Below, in pieces: positions 25,492 to 39,000 of a DNA stretch of 64,000 nucleotides (position 1 is the stretch's first letter; each line of letters opens with the position of its first letter). This DNA is from Daucus carota subsp. sativus (taxonomy: Eukaryota; Streptophyta; Magnoliopsida; Apiales; Apiaceae). The stretch spans positions 29,413,598-29,477,597 of the forward strand of contig NC_030385.2 of NCBI RefSeq assembly GCF_001625215.2, in the 5' to 3' direction. Made by a program: the position numbers and the translations under genes. The notes beneath the pieces were generated by a model. The model saw only the letters and a list, made by a program, of their open reading frames with translations. It searched no databases and was not told the DNA's origin.

Positions 25492-26267
25492 CAATATATA
25501 ATGAGAAGAGAAGTCGGTAAGGCAAAAAAGCGAGGGGTGTTAGTTATTGAGGTGACAAAGCTAAGAAAGGGAAGAATAATAGATAAAAGGACTTGACTTG
25601 CTTCTGATCTTCATCAGCTGAATGTAAATGTTTTGAGTTTTCGTCTACGCAATCAAACAGTGTGACTCGTCGCTTGAGTGACTTGTCTCTGTTAATTATT
25701 TTATGGCATGCATTAAAACGTCTGTCAAATTTTAAAAAAACGGATCCAATCATTTATAGCTGCAGCTATTTTGTGATCTCCACCGTCCAGTTACCAAATC
25801 TTATCAGCTCGTTACATCAACTCATATTCATAGCCAGGCCTCTCTTGGTCCAGCTACTACTTAGCCTTTTATAGCACTTCTCTCTTTACTATTATTGCTT
25901 CTTTGTCCTTTTTACCTTATTTTTTGGATCTTTTTCTTCTTAATTATTTTTTTCGAATATAGCACAATCATGTGACTGCAATTTTCAACAATTTAGCTGC
26001 ATAATTGTGTTTTGATATTTTTTCCTGCTCTGAATAAAATTATATTGAAAAAAATGAGGTGGAAATGGGAGGAAAAAAGTAAAAGATGAAGAGAGAGATG
26101 AAAAATCACGTGGTTTGAAGATGGTACGAAACAAGGTGAGATACTCAAGTTCAGATTTTGATGAGAAACATAACAAACTTTGGAGGTTTTTGCAGGGAAA
26201 AGAATCACAGGCCGAACCCTACAAAATAATAAATGCCTCGCAAATTGTGTTGTGTAATTTAGTAGTA
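25492..26267. other. Non-coding AT-rich interval
   Basis: Several short frames on both strands; none resembles a known protein. Nothing else recognised. Confidence 0.4.
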
Positions 26268-26502
26268 CTCTCTCCGTTTCAATGCACTTTGAAGAAAATT
26301 TGTTGTTTCAAATTATTTGTCCGCTTCAATTTTTAATGCAAAATCATAATTACATTCTACTCCACATATATCTTATTTATATTTCCTAGATCAATCTCAC
26401 TACATATATTTTGATTATTTAATGCAATTAATTTGTAAACAACCACTTTTCTTAAACTGTGTGATTTTTTTAAAGTGTACATCTAACTTGAAACGGAATG
26501 AG
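26268..26502. mobile_element. Stowaway-like MITE, diverged
   Basis: Starts CTCTCTCCGTTTCAATGC and ends TTGAAACGGAATGAG, flanked by TA. About 235 bp. Confidence 0.7.
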
Positions 26503-27656
26503 TACTTATTATAAAGGTATTTTTATTTAACCCTTCAATTCTTTGGAAAAAAAGTATCAATACTTAAACATCGTTTTGCCTAGCATATCGCTGCTCCTTC
26601 CTTCCTTTTCGTTGTCTTGTTTGATTTTTCATGATTAAATTGATCAAATTTTGATCAGTGATGAGTATTTATTTTATAAGACCTCTAAAAATCAAAAAAT
26701 ACATCTTAAAATGGAATAATGTAGATTTTAGTAATACATTTTTTATAAATTTTTTAAAATTATTTAATATACATGAATTTCAGTTAAAATTTAGTCAATT
26801 TGACCATAAAAAATCAAACAAGGTAAAAGAATCGGGACAGAGGAAGTATATTTTTTCCCACGAGAAAATGAAATTTCATTAATCCAATAAATCATATATA
26901 ATTACATCAATGAGTTCCGAATGGGCGTTGCTCACTTGTCAAATATATAACCGGTAATTGAATAATTGTATATCTCGGTAAATAAGGAGCTATTCTGAGC
27001 GACAGACCATTCAACAAATGTTAGAGACACACTTTGATTTTTTTGAACTCGGACAAAAGCTGTTTGCACTCGTTTATTATTATGCTAAGTAGGGCTGAGC
27101 TGAAAAGAACTCAAACCGAAATTGAAGTCAGTAAAAACTGATAAAAACCGAAACATATAACCGAGAAAAACCGAACTGATTATTTAAAGAAATCATGAAT
27201 ATTATTTATTTATGTAATTCTATAATAGATATATAGATTAAATTAATATCTCATAGCGTATTTTGGGCCTAGTGGGATCATGGTGGCCAAGTTTTGGCTA
27301 CTAACTCCTAAGACTGTCTGGAGCCTGTCCAGGCTCTATACGGAGTTTTGGCGAGGCTCTAGCGGCCCGAGGTAGATTAAGTTGGGGCGATGGTATGCCT
27401 AGATGGATGATAGACATACATGGGTGGGTGATGTCGTTCATGTGTAATTTATCTTTGTTTTGTATTTTATATTTTATGTTTGTGGTTTGTATTGAACAAT
27501 TGCATATATGTGTGTGTATGTAACCCCATTTAGCTGAGTTTATGATCTATGACTTCACAAGACTCATGACTTAATCCGACTTATATGATAAGCTGGGTGT
27601 TTAAAATATCTGTTTGGTTAATTTTGACTTATTAATAACTTGTGAGTTATTGAAAT
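26503..27656. other. Non-coding AT-rich interval
   Basis: A fragment near 26830 (GGGACAGAGGAAGTA) looks like one end of another Stowaway copy. The part around 27270-27430 is richer in GC, but no gene is recognised. Confidence 0.35.
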
Positions 27657-28408
27657 TAGGGATGAACACGAGTTGGGTTGGCCGGGTTAGTAGTAAAAAT
27701 TCAACTCAACCCAATATAATCATCAGTTTATAAAAATCCGAACCCGTTAACCATGAAAAATATTTCCAACCCAACCTTATTATATATACGTCGGGTAGGG
27801 TCGGGTCAGGTTGGGTTGATCGGGTTTATTTTCGATTGTCTCGCTATTGTTGCATATAATTTTCTAAAAGTCTTCTCATACGAGTTTCTTGAAAGTAGCT
27901 ATTTTTGAAAAAAAATCAGCTACGACAACATATAAAAAAAATGAAAAGCTGTGTTTAATTCTATTGTAAATGTTCAGCATACTTGTTAGTTTGTTCCTGA
28001 TATTTTCCTTCATTAAGTTATTGACAGTGTATCTTGCATTGCAAAAAACTGGAGTATAGCAGTTGGTTCAACTCTTTATACTTGTTTCTTTAACATTTAC
28101 GTGTGACAATGCTTATATTGCTTATATTGTAATAAACAACTAGTTGTCCAGCTACTTCAAAGTTTTGGTTTGATCATTGAAATTATTTATAATTTTAATA
28201 TTATTTATATTTCTAAAGACTATTTTAAACGGGTTGGATCGGGTTGGGTGGGGTTGATATTGTAAAAACCCTAACCCAACCCAATCTATTCGGTTAATAA
28301 AAAACGAACCCAATTTTTTTTCGGTTTAGAACAGTTCGGTTTATTCGGCTGAGATAAGGGTTGGGTTGGGTCGATTTTTCGGTTTAATCGGTTTTTCGTT
28401 CACCCCTA
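27657..28408. mobile_element. hAT-like non-autonomous element (752 bp)
   Basis: Ends TAGGGATGAAC and GTTCACCCCTA are inverted. The 8 bp outside each end are ATTGAAAT (27649-27656) and ACTGAAAT (28409-28416), a 7/8 match typical of an aged hAT target duplication. Both ends carry 'gggttgggt' / 'acccaaccc' rich subterminal arms with repeated short motifs, as hAT transposase binding regions often do. No transposase frame. Confidence 0.82.
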
Positions 28409-28416
28409 ACTGAAAT

Positions 28417-29044
28417 ATAATAATAAAATAAAAGTGATTTATAGAAGAACTTATGTCTTACGAGTTACGAGTAATTTAATTCAAATAAAAAGTTGAAAAT
28501 TTAAGCGACTGAAAAAAATATCTCAAACTATTTTCTAACTTTAAATCAGTTTCTAACTTATTTGTGTTTTTATTGACTTCCAACTTTGTTACACAAATAA
28601 ACATTTTTCGATTTAAAAAAAAAAATGACTTAAAAATCAAGCTTTAAGCTCAGACAAGTGGGATCTAGACCTCATGCCTTTCGTGAAACTTTAATCGAAT
28701 TTCTTAATTTACAAAATAGGAAAACAACGCACTATATATATATATATTATTTTTTTTGTAAGGTCTACATACACGTAGATGAATTGTATCGAAATACAAT
28801 AAACCACATCCGAGATTTCTTTCTTTCAAAAAAGTTTATCATCTAACCGAAAGTCATGCAAGCATAACTCCGGACGCTTAGAAAATAAAATTTAAATGAA
28901 TAAGAAAAGAAAACCCATGGTCCCGTAACTTCCAAAGTATCCTGAAAAAACAAACCAAACAATACATAAATCAACATACGAGAATGTCACACACATATAA
29001 ATTTAATTAAAGTAAAAATAGAAAATCTAACAAAAAGCAAAACA

Positions 29045-29081
<37 letters not shown>

Positions 29082-31230
29082 AAATAGATAGAAAATAAAA
29101 TAATATAGAAATATTAATTAATTTCTAACCAAAGGAAAATCCTTTAGTTAGACACATAAATATCAAAATTTAAGTGAGGAATAAAAACAATGGTTAAAAC
29201 ATAATTAAATATAATAATTATTAAAATCGTCCCACTCCACCGTAAAACAACGCACTATATTGAGTACGTAATATCCACCATTTGATATGTTACCAATCAA
29301 TAACCCGGAAAAGGTGCTCTTGTCTAATTGGGTGCGGAAGCTGTTTTTTTTGAATAATTACGTTTGGAAAAATGTTAGATACTCAAAAGTTATTCCTCAT
29401 TTTTTTTTCAAATTTTAATTGACAGTATAGTTAATTTCACCCTCTCTAATAATAATGGTCCCTGTAAAATTTTTACCCAATTAGAACCAGTCATCTGTCT
29501 GTCACTTTATTTAGAAAAAAATGAAAAAATTTGGGATACGTAACATTGCTCATTTAGGACCCTTATTTGAAAAATTGGACGGATTTAGAACTTACAAACG
29601 AGTATTTGTTCTACCAAATATCGTATTAATAAGAATTAACCCTAAACATGGGACAATAAGAGATAAACCTTCTGTTTGAGCTATCTCATCTCATTACTCT
29701 ACCAGAAACAAACATCTACTTTGGCTTCCATGATTTAAACACGAACACTTGGATATAGGAAAATAAATGCACGACAGTGAACATTAATAGAAAGACAGAA
29801 ATTATCAAAGATTGGTATCTGCCGTCCCACTCCACCGTTCCTAACCCGAAACATGCCAATGCTGTTGAAGAACATGTTCTGTTCATGTTCCAGGGCTGTG
29901 TACTCATGTTTTCAATCCCTCTCGATTGCATCCTTCCATATTACATCTCACACTATATAAATACATAATCTCCATAACAAGCTTTTACCCTACATGTCCA
30001 CAACTCTTAAAAATCTCCTTCTCTGCATTTAGTACAGTCCATCACATGATATGCCCATGTGTCTGTAACCTTGCTTCATAATCGTTATCATCTATCAGCT
30101 CTCGTTTCTCTCTAGCCTCCGCCGTACCCATCTGTCCTCAAATCCTAAATACTATTGCTTATCTATGTCTTGTTTGCCCCGTTTTAATTTTCCAAGGATT
30201 TTCTAGGCAAACTCCTCAATTATTTGCACCAAGGTAATTGCAGAGTAATAAGCTGAAAGCAACTATAGTGTCTAGAAATAATTGAAGGGTGCAAGTCACT
30301 TCATACAAGGATCCTTCAACTAATCATCTAAATTAATTTTGTGATAAATAATTGTTCTATATTTTCAAAGCTTTTTGCTATCAATTTACATTGCCCTGTG
30401 TCAATGACCGCATGACATTATATCATTATACGAACACTATCTTTTGACAGAGTGATGAGTTTATATTAGCACCAACGCGTAAGTTTTAGTTTTTATTCAA
30501 GCCACCACACATAAAAATAGTAGGGTTCCCACCCAGAAAACATGAATGAATAAGATGAGGCAACAAATTAGGAAGCAGAAAGGTAGGGCCAGAGAGGAGA
30601 GTGTGGCCACTGGCCAAGATAATATCAATTGAAATTCGAAGGTACCGGTCCAAAAAAGATAACAAGAAAGGTTCGGATCACTCACCGACAGTAGTGAGAG
30701 TCACTACAAACGGGCTTTAACTCTCAAGAAAACACTGGCCCAAAAGGGAGCTTTCTATCTGTCAAAAGTGCAATGGTGGAAATCCCAGATGATCCCCACA
30801 ATGTCTAAGACGTGGGTGCTGGCTTTAATAACCTGGGTTCGCACAGTGTTCCCCTGAGTTAAATTTGAGACTGGCACATGGGACTATTCAGTTTGCCACC
30901 AGACCGACATTAATTGGGACAACTAATTTAATCTGACAGTGTTTGTAGATGGTAACTGGAGAACACTATAGCCCATTTGCTATGAAGGGGTCACCACAAC
31001 TATTCTGTGCGTTCGAAATCATAGAATACGGGCAACTTGCTACCGTTACATGTATTTACACACATTACACACACAGGCAAACAGAGGCTGATCCAGAAGC
31101 TAAGTGTGTGGGCTATTCATTATAAAAAAGCAAAGCAGACCAAAATTTTCAAGGAAATGTCAAAAAATAGTTGTTATATAGATAAGTAATAAGCTAACCT
31201 TAATAGAGGGGCTACCGTTTACCAAGCATC
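28417..31230. other. Non-coding interval with a (TA)n run and a patchwork junction
   Basis: It holds a (TA) microsatellite at 29048-29079 and the patchwork repeat at 29228-29260 described in the findings. A TATA-like CTATATAAATA at about 29951 precedes a C/T-rich stretch, but no convincing transcript follows. Confidence 0.4.
29048..29079 (+). repeat. (TA)n microsatellite
   Basis: About 16 TA units in a row. Confidence 0.95.
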
Positions 31231-34200
31231 ATTAGAGGTCTTTGGTCTTGTATTGCGCAGGTTCTAATCCTGCATAGTAAGCTTTAAAATGATATGTTAA
31301 ATTAGAGAAAACTGAAATTAGGTGAGAGATCTGGACCCCCTCGCGAGTCCCTGCATGAAAAGAATCTTGGATTTTATGCAATTCTAATAAGCATAACTCA
31401 GAGCAAGCAAATTTTTGGCCAGGAGGAATAGTGGAAGGGGACATGGTGAAGTATATTAACTCGCTAATTACTTGAAAGTTAAAACTAACAGGAAGATATG
31501 GATTCCTGTTTATATAGCTCCTTTCATAAACAGTGCTCGCCACAGCATATAGCCCTTTAGGCACAATTAAAAGGATATAAAATCCCCCACCCCCCGGGCT
31601 ACAAAGGGTGAAGATATGTAAAATGTTAAATCTAATTTATGTGATGGCGCCTGGCTGTAAGTAAAGTCGGCCAAATCCACATCAACTGAAACATCACTAA
31701 ACTTCAGGAAAAGATATAGCCTTTCCAAGAACAATAATTTTACGTTCAACCTAAATAATATATCAAGGAATTGACCAATTGAACAGCGAAAACTCTGACA
31801 AGCCAACTACATACACTGTATTTACTAAGTAGAAACAAAATATGTTTTGACTGCAATGGATATGTGTTAGTTGTTGGGGGTGTGGCGCATGTCAATAAAT
31901 TTTTAGTGCTGGTAACACTTCTTATCCAGTTTCAAGTACTGTTAAGACAAGAGAGCCTATAAAGCTATAAAAGGAAGGATTAGACTCTCGGGCCTGTGTT
32001 TGTCATTACCCAGCCTCCAGGCTCCACAAATGTATGAATTCCTGCTTTGCAGTAATCAACAATGCCACTCAATGAGCCCCAAGTAACTCAGAACCACAGC
32101 AAGCCTGACCCAACTCCTCACTATATTAGACAATGGCTGCTTGCCCCACACGTAAAAGCATAGAGCTTTTTCCATTGAATAGGGAAAGCCTACAAGATTC
32201 TAGGGTTCATTATGCTGAGACAGTGGAGTAACCCAAGCATTGATTAATTTACTTGGCTGTACTTTCAAAGTGAAACAATATTTTTCTCCACTGAGTTTAC
32301 GCGTCTGTGTATTTATGGATATCAACATTGAATATGAAAGCTTGTGCTTAATCAGCACTACAAGTCTATAACCTTGACTGGACCCCTTGAAAAGAAACAT
32401 ACCGGATACCAACTGTGCTAGAAATATCCACGCCTCCCATACACTCGAGGGTCCATCTTTGACATGTCTCCGCCACATCAAACGGACAACTGTCAACAAC
32501 TTTCAGCAGAATAACCAAACAGACCCCTACAACAATTCCCAGAATGAAAGAGATTTTAATAGCTTTAAAGAATTTGGGAAAAAAAGAAAAGAAAAAAAGA
32601 ATCGACATCAGCAATCAGCATCGTGATTTATAACTTGCATGGAGAAGCATACCCAAAATCCTCTTCAAATCTTACATAAATGACTTAAAACTTTGGTATG
32701 TTGCAGATATTTTGGTAGCTGAAATATTCATAGAAAAATATTCCGAGCAGTAGGAGAATGCAAACATCTGCCAAATGCGTGCATAAAACAGAATATCAGT
32801 GCAAGTAATCAATGAGAACAAAGCCCAATAACTCCACAAACCGGAATTTTAACTGAAAGCTAGGCCTTGTTATGATACTAACAGTATGATCTATACTCAA
32901 CACAATGACCTAAGTCCAAATTGAATCATACTATGCAACTCTAAACCTAAACAGAACCAGAGTACTAAAAACAGGAGATCCACCTATATTGCTTTTAAAA
33001 TGCATTATCATCTAGATGTTGATAAATAAGAATTTTCGATAGCTTGGCTTTTTGCCTTCAGAGGTTGTAAAAAACATTCACAACAGTAAACATATTTTTC
33101 ATAAAGAACTATTCTACATAACAAGGCTTCGTTTCTGAGTTCAATGACTCCAAGCAACTCTGTGTATTTTATTCAGAAATTTTAATTTAATCTAAGTTTA
33201 GGTCAATTTTTGATTTTGCTATTTGCAAAATGTTTTGAGCTACTGAATGACACAAATTATGATCCACATATATGTGTGCTCATAATTTCTTTACATTGCC
33301 TTGACAATGTATCTCTTATAAACATAGAAATAGTCAATTGCAGAAACTCAAATCACTTGCATTGGTGGATTTAGCAGGATCTAGAAATGAAGCATTGGCT
33401 TATTAATAAAAAATCCCAGAAGTTCATCTATAGTTTGTGTATCATACATAACATCAGACTCCTCAGTGATGGAGGTAGCAATTGTAGGAAATGAAATATT
33501 CTCAGGTCTCAGGGTAGTCCATGGTGACAACCCACATTACCAAGAGCCTCCGTCCTGCATAATGCTAGAATTGCACAAGAAAACATGTGACAACTAGTAA
33601 TATCATGTGGCAAAAACTGACTGCTAACTCAGAGAAGGAGTTCGCAGAGCTCAGCAAACTTTACGAGAATGCTGATACCTAGATCTCTATTATTGTAAGA
33701 ACTCTCTGTTCAAATTTACGGCACAGCAAATCAAGTCAAGTTTAGTCATGCTCCTCACACTGATTTCCACTATATTCAAAATTTGATTTATAAGAGTTTC
33801 CTTGTCTTAAGAACTGTCACAAGCAACCAAAATTTTCTCAAGTCGATTTTACATCAACCCTAATTTATCAGACTTTATGGTCGTTGTAGAAGGCACAACT
33901 CTTTATGCTTCATAAAAGTCATATTTCCAAAGCCTTGCTCTATTCAATACTCCGATATTTTTTCCTTAGAATCTACAGTTTGAGTTGCATTCTCACTTAT
34001 TCAATATTATGATTGGTACATTAATATCTAATAATACAATCCCACACCAAGTTGGTGTAGGATAGAAAGTAGGCCATGGAATTTGTATAGGAGTTAGCCT
34101 AGCTAAAATTTGCTGCTATTCATACTGTTCTTTTATCATATCTCCTCTATCTACATACCTGCATCTAATGAAATCAAAAGTGCTTGACTATTGGCTCGTT

Positions 34201-34590
34201 AATTAAGCCATGGACTGTTTATATAAGTAGTCTCCATACTCTGAAAATCTGCCAACGATAGTTAGATTACCAAAATAATCCCTCCCCTCTACATTGCCCT
34301 TTGTTACAACTTACAACTTTAACTCAACGTCTCAACCTGTCTGTTTTCATATTAACCTTGGTTACACATTGAACAATTGGTTACATCAAAGACAGAATCC
34401 AAAACTTATCACAAAGGCCAAGTCGGTTGAACCAGACAGACAAATAAATTTAAAGAGAAAGAAATGGATGTAAACTAGCTGAAAATGATATACTACTTAG
34501 TAGAAGCTGACCCACCTCAAAAATCTCAATGTCATGCAACAATTAACGACATTTTGAGCCTTAGCCGAGTGGTAATATACTAATATCTAT

Positions 34591-34807
34591 TATTCCCTAT
34601 ATTTTTAAATGGACGTTTGACATTTTGCCACACGTTTTGAAGGACATCGACTGTATAGCCAGAGTTATTATTTTTAAAATTTTCTTTTTCTAAATAAAAA
34701 TATTAAACTTATATTTTAATTCACAAAAAGAAAATTTCGAAAAGAATAATTGTGACTATAAGGTCAATGCATTATAAAAACGTCAATTATTTGAAAACGA
34801 GGGAGTA
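34591..34807. mobile_element. Stowaway-like MITE, strongly diverged
   Basis: Left arm ATTCCCTATATTTTTAAATG, right arm TTTGAAAACGAGGGAGTAT. Inner arms 'ggacgtttgacattttg' and 'aaaacgtcaattatttg' pair partly. Borders are approximate. Confidence 0.45.
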
Positions 34808-35292
34808 TTACAATTGTGTACTGCATCCAAATCCAGATATACAGTGCCTTCAACAAATACATTGCTGATCTTATAAAACAGAAACCCCATAGCAATCTAC
34901 CAAAAATATACAGTGATCAGCCTTTTAACTAACAAAAATATATAGTGTCATTTCGTTAAATATAACATAGGTATTGAAGAAAATGTAGAAAATCAAAAAT
35001 TTTATCTACTTCATAAGATCAACTTAGCAACGAAAGTTCTCCAACAATTATACAAATATAAAATATGAAGCGTTGTGAAAAGAGACATACAAAGCATAGG
35101 ATACATACAGTTATATACAGAAAAGAGACAGAACAAGTTGTCGAAGCTAACCTTTAAAAATGTTACTACATGAGTATTCACGATGGTGCTTCACACTCGT
35201 GTCAATTGTGTCTGTATATACCAAAGTCCAAACAAATGAATGTACAATGTATAATATTCTAATGGGTTGTGATTTTTTTTATATAAAATAAG

Positions 35293-35440
35293 CATGGTTC
35301 TAAAAATCGGTAAATCACGATTAATCATCGATTAATCGATGTTCCGTAACTTGCCGAATTGATTAAATCTCCGATAAATCCAATTAATCTCTGATTAATC
35401 TTTAATCCTTGAATTCACCGATTAAATCTGATTCCCGCTT
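35293..35440. repeat. CGATTAATC-rich dispersed repeat
   Basis: Many variants of 'cgattaatc' follow 'ggttctaaaaatcgg'. The same kind of sequence recurs at 49020-49320 in inverse orientation, ending 'cgacttttagaacactgg'. This is a dispersed repeat of unknown class. Confidence 0.6.
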
Positions 35441-36011
35441 TTTACGACAATGATAATAAGTAATTTAATAATCACAAATTTCGAATGTTTTATTCTATTA
35501 AATTTATAAAAGTTTATTTTAATTTTTTATGAGCATATAAATAAACAACTATTACATTTTGAATAAAATTTGTTTATAACATTTTAGTGCAAAAATGCTA
35601 TATTTACTTCTTATTTTGAGCAATATTTTCCGGAAGAAGTCATTTCTCTCAACTGTTTAGCCACTCTTCAACAATATATGCAACTCGAACAAAGATGCTG
35701 TCTTCCCCAGGATTGTTTAAGTGCAAGTAATAATAGTAATTAAATTTCTAATGACTTGATCTTTTCTGGATAAAATAACTTTCGTACTTGATAGATCATC
35801 AAGAATGCTTTAAATATAACTTGTCACTAACTCTATATATACCGCAGATATGCGTTCCCAGAAAACATTGTAATGCTCCTTTACACCAAGAAACTTTCAA
35901 ATTTTAAACAACCTACTCTCATCATGCAGCCATGTAACCAAACTTGTTCAAACTTGGCCTCAACTCGAATAGGAGTCTGTTGCCAGAACACATTTCCCAT
36001 TTTCCCTTGAA

Positions 36012-39000
36012 TTAATGTTGGGAAGATGCCTTCCTCCTCCTCCTGTGCTTGGGCTTTATAGCATCTATCAAAGTCTTCTCTTCATTTGTTTTTGATTTTG
36101 TATTGGTTGCTTCTTTTGGTGATATATATGAATTGTCATCAACAATTGGTTGGTTCGGTTCAATATCAGTGGGCTCGTCGACTTTAGAGTCTTCAAGCTT
36201 CTCAGTAGGTGCTAGGACTACTGCACACCATATCACAACAATTAACAGTTCAAATTAGATTCATCATTAACATACATTATGGATGGAACACCAAGTACTG
36301 GTCAGCAGGCCAAGGAAAGTACTTCAATGACAAAACCCTAGTCTGTTGAATATCTTTCTCTACACTAAAACAAAAGACGGCTGATGTCATCAAAATGTGT
36401 CGCCTTTTCATTAAATGGATGACATCAGCATTCTTATGTGTCAATTGCTCATTAAATCTCACTTTTAAATTAATTATTCTATTTTTTTTCTAAATTTAAA
36501 TAAATATAATTATACTATAACCGAGCATCTCCCTAGGGACTGATCTAGTAATAATACAATGCAGCCATGCAAGAAGCTAAAAGAACATGTTTAACTGTAT
36601 AATTCTGAAATTACAAAAGAGATGTAATTCTATTCTAGGCTTAAAACATCAGCCAATATGAACCAGGTTATAAGAGATTGCAGATCGTTGTAACGTAATT
36701 TCCTTTTAGTAGCAGTGTTGTACCTCGTGAAGCAAAAGAAGCTCTTAATGCATCAGGATCAATGCCCTTCGAATGTGGGTCCCTAAAAATGAGAAACGTA
36801 TGTAATGTTAGTGGTTATATTAATTAAGTTTATGGCTTGATGGTAAGTTTCCAACAGAGTCAATAGTTTTGTGATATAAAAAATCATTTTTCCTAAAATT
36901 TGACGGAATAGTTAAATTCTAATATCAAGGTAACATTAGTGATAATAAGAAAAATATTTATAGTCAGTGGTAGGTTTTTAAACAGGTCGATAGTTGAGTA
37001 ATAAAAAAAATTCATTTTCCCTAATCAGAATAACTAATAAAATTTTTAATGATAAACTCATGCACACATAACACTCGATGATATCAAGAGATCACCAACT
37101 GTCCACACGTAACTAGGTGATACTCAAGAGATCACCCACTCTCCACGCACTCATTGATGTCTAATTCAAGCCTACCTCAACTTGCAAATCTTGTTTCTAT
37201 TTATACTCATACTAAGATATTATTTGTCCCATTAAATCCTCTCCTTGATTTGTAGCGTTGACAACTATTCACGTTTTTTATGTCCTGTGATGGCTAAAAT
37301 TCTTCTACATATCTTTTTTACATACAAGTCTATCGGAATGGAGAAAATACTTTTATTCAAGGTGAAATTTAGAGTTCCCAGTAACACAAGACACAAGAGA
37401 TCACATTGGCTAGACGCTTGCTTAAATAATAGCAGGGTGTAATATGAAAAAAAGCAATACCAGCTAGAAGGTCCACCAATGAAGCTCTTAGCACTACTAT
37501 CTCTCTTACTAGTTCCTTCTTTTTGTGATATTTGACCATCAACTTCCATACCATTGCCTTGAGCAACCCTGCTGTCCTCTGACAACTTTAGTCTATTCAC
37601 ATGATTAGTAGAAAATTTTACGTCTACTTTCTGAGCTGTTTCACTCACATCAATAACTGATGAGTTATGACGTTTGATCTTCCTTAGTGATCTTTCGGTA
37701 TTGAAAGATTTAACCTAAAGAATTCATAAATTAAAGAACAGGTTAATGCCACTTATCCAAGAGCTGAGTATCGATATCACCTCATCCAAATAAAACATTC
37801 TCCAACATCAGAAACTCACAGCATTCTTTATAATATTTGTTATGTCGCCTGCCTTCACAGAGGCTAAACGCAAGCACTGCATGATGACACTCGGTAAGAC
37901 ACCCACTCCTCCCGCTTTCTGAATAGCACATACATCCCCATTTGTATTAAGTGTAGCGGTCATACTACCGCCCATAACAGCCTCTTCAAAGTAAGTTGGA
38001 TCAATTACCTAGAAGCCAGTTACATCATAAGCTCTAATCAGCACAAATTTGTAGAAATAAATCTTTTACTGAGCTTAGAGCAACATCATAGGGAGAAGAA
38101 ACAAACTTCTAGAATAGTTAACCTACCACAATATTCTCTTCACCAATAAAACCAAAGGTTACTGCTATAGGAAGATGGTGTATTATCAATGGAACTGGCT
38201 CCCTCACCTGCCAAAATCAACATGATAAATACCTTGATATAGTAAGCTTACATCTTACCCCTACCCAGACCCTGCTGGGTATGTTTGATTTACTTGCTTC
38301 ATAGAAAGATAAGCCCATAATGTATGTACTGCTTTTTAAAAAGTAAAACACTTATATCGGTACCGGAAACACCATTAAAACACTGAATCATATGCAACAA
38401 AACATGATCCATTTCAGATTTATGGCCAGCGATAAAAGACATCCTTGTTAAATGAGCTTGGAGGATCGGTATAGCTTTCCATTGAAGAGAGTAAATCTAA
38501 CAAAAGTGATTTTTTTTATAGGAGAGATGGGGGAAAGAAAACAAGAGCCAGCTTATCTTTGTTGAGAAAAATAATCCCCAAATATATTTCCGACAACATA
38601 AGATTAAACAGTGGAGAGAGCGAGAGAGAGAGAGAGAGAGACAGAGAGCATGATATATTGATATACAACAGAACTAATATTACATGAACAAGACAATAGT
38701 TATCACTCTGATTCACCAACATTTGAAGTGCTCTATCCAACTTAATGGAAGAATCCGAACACCAGCCAGAACAAAATATCATGATACTCGAAATTCAGAT
38801 AATAAAGGAGATAGGCGGAACATGAGGCTTGAATAACAATCACCTATATACAAAGTATCATCTTTAGTATTAAATTTTGAACATGGTGAACTTAATGTTT
38901 AAGCAAACAAAGACACTTATCAAACCAATTACTACCCTCCCACCATGGCTGCTGCATTTGCAGATGAAACTATGGAACAGGAGAACAATAGTCATAATTC

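Larger units (their letters stand above)
31231..36011. other. Non-coding interval downstream of the RRP45 gene
   Basis: Its base mix is somewhat less AT-rich than the deserts nearby. A minus-strand frame at 32366-32614 has a hydrophobic N-terminal half and a Cys-containing half (SCPFDVAETCQRWTLECMGG), but no family was recognised. A diverged Stowaway-like element lies at about 34591-34807, and a CGATTAATC-rich repeat at 35293-35440. Confidence 0.35.

Noticed and set aside
29820..29845. TCTGCCGTCCCACTCCACCG, vaguely like a miR482/2118 sequence
   Set aside because: No complementary arm within about 150 nt on either side, so no precursor hairpin; the motif is better explained by the repeat copied to 29228.
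31257..31274. GCAGGTTCTAATCCTGC, which looks like a tRNA T-arm
   Set aside because: No matching acceptor stem, D-arm or A box at the right distance; at most a SINE or chance.
34557..34572. TAGCCGAGTGGT, like a tRNA A box
   Set aside because: No B box or cloverleaf follows; a Stowaway-like element begins just after it.
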